Positions 8,661-10,259 of a stretch of DNA of 10,259 bases are shown here, in pieces. Made by a program: the position numbers and the translations under genes. The stretch's first letter is position 1. Every line of letters starts with the position of its first letter. The notes beneath the pieces were generated by a model. That model saw only the letters and a program-made list of their open reading frames with translations. It did not search any database and was not told the origin of the DNA. Source of the stretch: Deltaproteobacteria bacterium (GTDB lineage Bacteria > Myxococcota_A > Polyangia > Polyangiales > Houyiibacteriaceae); assembly GCA_019309605.1 (NCBI GenBank), contig JAFDFW010000045.1:1-10259 (forward strand), written 5' to 3'.

Positions 8661-9236
8661 TCACTCTTCTTCTTCCACGGATTGCAAGTCGGCCGGGTTG
8701 ATCATTCGTCCCGCAACCAGCAGCCCAACGAGCCGTTCGCCGGCTTTAGATAGCGCATTCAGGCGGGAAAGTCGCTGGTGCATGTAGTCGAGCCGGCGCC
8801 GATCCTCGCCGCCCAGCCCTCTCCGGGCCTCATCGATATGCTGCTGCGCGTCGCCGAATGCCTCCCTGGCCTCGCGGATGAGGTTGAGCTCGCGCCGCTC
8901 GTACACACGGCGAAGGAGCTTCCAAACACTGCTTTCCGCCTGGTAAAAGTCCTTTCGCTCGCCGGGACGCCATGTCTTGCGGACCGCGCCCCAGTGGACC
9001 AGCTCTCCGAGCGACAGGCTCACCGCACTGCTGCTCAGTTGAAGTGTCTCGGAGAGATCCGCGGTCGTCATCGGCTCGGGCGAGAGATAAAGGATCGTCC
9101 ACAAGCGGCCCATATGGCGCCGAAAGCCCCAAAACTCCATCAGCCGCCCCATCGCATCGGCCGCCCTCAGCTCGGCCTCGCGCCACAAGGGCTGAGAATC
9201 ATTCGGGTCTTCTTGTTTTGCGGCGGCGCTGGGCAC
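8661..9236 (-). CDS. GbsR/MarR-family transcriptional regulator
   Basis: This is a 191-residue winged-helix DNA-binding protein of the GbsR branch of the MarR superfamily. FWGFRRHMGRLWTILYLSPEPMT starts at residue 35. LSETLQLSSSAVSLSLGELVHWG (61-83) is the helix-turn-helix with its Ser-rich recognition helix, and VRKTWRPGERKDFYQAE (85-101) is the wing. Residues about 102-175 are charged helices that probably dimerise. The tail is acidic (EEEEE). GbsR-type proteins are often repressors released by a small ligand; the ligand here is unknown. The start is GTG at 9236-9234, directly preceded in frame by TGA, so it cannot extend; the ribosome site is weak. An alternative start at M29 would leave the HTH intact but is less usual. 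It is the first gene of the minus-strand run and faces a palindrome in the divergent region, suggesting control of itself and the men operon. Confidence 0.87.
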   Translation of the reverse strand: MPSAAAKQEDPNDSQPLWREAELRAADAMGRLMEFWGFRRHMGRLWTILYLSPEPMTTADLSETLQLSSSAVSLSLGELVHWGAVRKTWRPGERKDFYQAESSVWKLLRRVYERRELNLIREAREAFGDAQQHIDEARRGLGGEDRRRLDYMHQRLSRLNALSKAGERLVGLLVAGRMINPADLQSVEEEE

Positions 9237-9251
9237 TCAGATAGCTCAGTT

Positions 9252-9271
9252 TGTTCAAATTTTGCTGAACA
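9252..9271. promoter_or_regulatory. Palindrome TGTTCA-N8-TGAACA, candidate regulator operator
   Basis: Two perfect 6-bp inverted arms (9252-9257 and 9266-9271) are separated by an A/T-rich 8-bp spacer, in an AT-rich patch of an otherwise GC-rich sequence. Overall length suits a MarR-type dimer. It covers the predicted start point of the men operon promoter and lies 16 nt from the regulator's GTG, a place where binding would block transcription. That the neighbouring GbsR-type protein binds it is inference. Confidence 0.45.
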
Positions 9272-9300
9272 GATGTAGGACCGGGGCTGAAGCCAGTCAA
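9272..9300 (-). promoter_or_regulatory. Candidate sigma70-type promoter for the regulator-men operon
   Basis: On the minus strand, TTGACT (9300-9295, five of six matches to TTGACA) is followed after 17 nt by TACATC (9277-9272, three of six matches to TATAAT). Transcription would start near 9265, about 30 nt before the GTG of the regulator gene. The -35 is good and the -10 is weak. The spacing and position before the first gene of the run are what support it. The palindrome described separately begins right after the -10. Confidence 0.4.
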
Positions 9301-9336
9301 GCCAATGGCCGAACTGGCGGAGGCGGCCTGTCTCGG

Positions 9337-9345
9337 TGCTAGACT
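9337..9345 (+). promoter_or_regulatory. Candidate extended -10 promoter of ilvD
   Basis: TGCTAGACT has the TGn extension and a TAGACT hexamer (four of six matches to TATAAT). A start point about 7 nt downstream (near 9352) would leave a leader of about 5 nt before the ATG at 9357. No good -35 hexamer is seen 16-18 nt upstream, as is common for extended -10 promoters. The short motif could occur by chance. Confidence 0.33.
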
Positions 9346-9356
9346 CCGCAGCCCTA

Positions 9357-10259
9357 ATGAGCAGAAAACTCAACAAGTACAGCAGCCGAATCACCCAACC
9401 CCCGTCGCAGGGCGCTTCGCAAGCGATGTTGCACGCGACCGGTCTGACCCGCGCCGACCTGGATAAACCCGAGGTCGGCATTTCGGCGGTTTGGTACGAA
9501 GGCAACAGCTGCAACATGCACCTCAATGACCTTGCCGCGGTCGTGAAGCGCGGGGTTGTCGACGCAGGCCTCGTCGGCATGCGCTTCAACACCATCGGCG
9601 TGTCTGACGGGATCTCGATGGGCACCGACGGAATGAGTTACGTCATGGCCGCGCACTGGTACGACGCCAACATCTCGATCCCCGGATGCGACAAGAACAT
9701 GCCGGGCTGTATGATCGCGATCGGCCGGCTCAATCGTCCTGCGTTGATGATCTACGGTGGAACGATTCGTGCGGGACATGGAAAGGAAGGCGAGAAACTG
9801 GATGTCGTCTCGGCGTTCCAGTCGTACGGCGAGCTCCTGGCTAAATCTATCGACGAGGAGAAGCGCCTCGACATCATCGAACACGCGTGCCCAGGGGCGG
9901 GGGCGTGCGGCGGCATGTACACCGCGAACACGATGGCATCCGCAATCGAGGCAATGGGAATGTCCCTGCCCTACAGCTCGTCGACGCCGGCGGAAGACCC
10001 TGCAAAACATGAAGAGTGCCTGCGCGCCGGCGAGGCGATCAAGCTGCTATTGGAAAGGGACATCAAGCCGCGCGACGTCATGACGCGCGAGGCGTTCGAG
10101 AACGCGATGGTGACGATCATGGCGCTCGGCGGTTCGACGAACGCCGTGTTGCACCTGGTGGCGATGGCGCGCGCCGTCGATGTTCCGTTGACGATCGACG
10201 ACTTCCAAACCGTCAGCGATCGCGTTCCGTTTCTCGCCGACCTGAAACCGAGCGGACAG
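9357..10259 (+). CDS. ilvD: Dihydroxy-acid dehydratase IlvD (5' part; runs off the right edge), with internal in-frame deletion
   Basis: IlvD is the Fe-S dehydratase of the IlvD/Edd family. It makes 2-oxo acids from 2,3-dihydroxy acids in valine, leucine, isoleucine and pantothenate synthesis. The window holds 301 codons, about half the usual length (550-620). Iron-sulfur cysteines are visible at C52 (GNSCNMH), C111 (PGCDKNMPG) and C184 (GAGACGGMYTANTM). D84 (VSDGISMGT), D112 and K113 fit the Mg2+ ligands, including the lysine that is carbamylated in the family. KLNKYSSRITQP at 5-16 and the HATGL start region support the ATG at 9357. The oddity is at residues 95/96: GMSY runs straight into VMAAHWYD, without the roughly 14-residue SxxSRExIADSxE segment found here in known IlvD proteins, while flanking segments align without gaps. 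The gene may therefore be impaired, or the sequence may be wrong here. No ribosome site is seen before the start. Confidence 0.96.
   Translation, partial: MSRKLNKYSSRITQPPSQGASQAMLHATGLTRADLDKPEVGISAVWYEGNSCNMHLNDLAAVVKRGVVDAGLVGMRFNTIGVSDGISMGTDGMSYVMAAHWYDANISIPGCDKNMPGCMIAIGRLNRPALMIYGGTIRAGHGKEGEKLDVVSAFQSYGELLAKSIDEEKRLDIIEHACPGAGACGGMYTANTMASAIEAMGMSLPYSSSTPAEDPAKHEECLRAGEAIKLLLERDIKPRDVMTREAFENAMVTIMALGGSTNAVLHLVAMARAVDVPLTIDDFQTVSDRVPFLADLKPSGQ
9639..9644 (+). other. Junction of about 42-nt in-frame deletion in ilvD
   Basis: Codons 95 (TAC, 9639-9641) and 96 (GTC, 9642-9644) join the end of GISMGTDGMSY to the start of VMAAHWYDAN. From my recollection of family sequences such as Mycobacterium tuberculosis IlvD, a stretch of the type SLVSREVIADSVEV should lie between them. 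The frame is kept, and no stop or frameshift is seen on either side. The comparison is from memory, not from an alignment. Confidence 0.75.

Larger units (their letters stand above)
9237..9356. other. Divergent intergenic region between the men operon regulator and ilvD
   Basis: This 120-nt stretch is the only sizeable non-coding piece in the window. The half nearer the regulator is AT-rich and holds the palindrome and the minus-strand promoter. The half nearer ilvD is GC-rich and holds the extended -10, plus small inverted repeats (GGCT-GA-AGCC at 9285-9294 and GCCA-A-TGGC at 9301-9309) of unclear meaning. There is no sign of a leader peptide or attenuator for ilvD. Confidence 0.6.

Noticed and set aside
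9285..9309. Small inverted repeats GGCT-GA-AGCC and GCCA-A-TGGC as a possible terminator or attenuator
   Set aside because: Stems of 4 bp with no following T run, in a divergent promoter region where no transcript should end; too short to call.
9354..10010. Minus-strand 218-codon open frame opposite ilvD
   Set aside because: It lies antisense to a clear ilvD, is rich in Arg/His/Val with no recognisable motif, and would run into the men promoter region.

Overview
The window is GC-rich and very gene-dense. It holds most of the classical (o-succinylbenzoate) menaquinone pathway in one minus-strand run, and the start of an unrelated plus-strand amino-acid gene at the right edge. A classical Men pathway, a mevalonate-pathway HMG-CoA reductase and a GbsR/MarR regulator together suggest a GC-rich Gram-negative of the Myxococcota ('deltaproteobacterial') kind. 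This is an inference from gene content and style; no rRNA or other marker gene is present.

Layout, in transcription order on the minus strand from right to left: a GbsR/MarR-family regulator (9236-8661), a long-chain polyprenyl diphosphate synthase (8629-7559), a class II HMG-CoA reductase (7534-6320), menG/ubiE (6323-5592), menF (5595-4240), menD (4256-2472), menH (2472-1723), menA (1726-836) and menC (839 to beyond position 1). The first two gaps are only 31 and 24 nt. From HMG-CoA reductase to menC, every one of the six junctions is a start/stop overlap (4, 4, 17, 1, 4 and 4 nt). The whole run therefore looks like one translationally coupled operon.

The genes fit into one product. HMG-CoA reductase commits carbon to mevalonate and hence to IPP/DMAPP, and the polyprenyl synthase makes the isoprenoid tail. 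MenF, MenD, MenH and MenC convert chorismate to o-succinylbenzoate. MenA joins tail to naphthoate head, and MenG methylates the result. MenE, MenB and the DHNA-CoA thioesterase are not in the window and may lie beyond the left edge or elsewhere.

On the plus strand from 9357 to the right edge is the first 301 codons of ilvD (dihydroxy-acid dehydratase). The 120-nt divergent region 9237-9356 carries a plausible promoter for the men operon, a TGTTCA-N8-TGAACA palindrome just downstream of its -10 (a candidate regulator operator), and an extended -10 only a few bases before the ilvD start.

Main oddities: IlvD lacks, in frame, about 14 residues of a normally near-invariant segment (the SxxSRExIADSxE region); both isoprenoid-tail genes sit in the head-group operon behind a GbsR-type regulator; and ilvD may be translated from a leaderless or nearly leaderless message. 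I saw no RNA genes, mobile elements, CRISPR arrays or large repeats.
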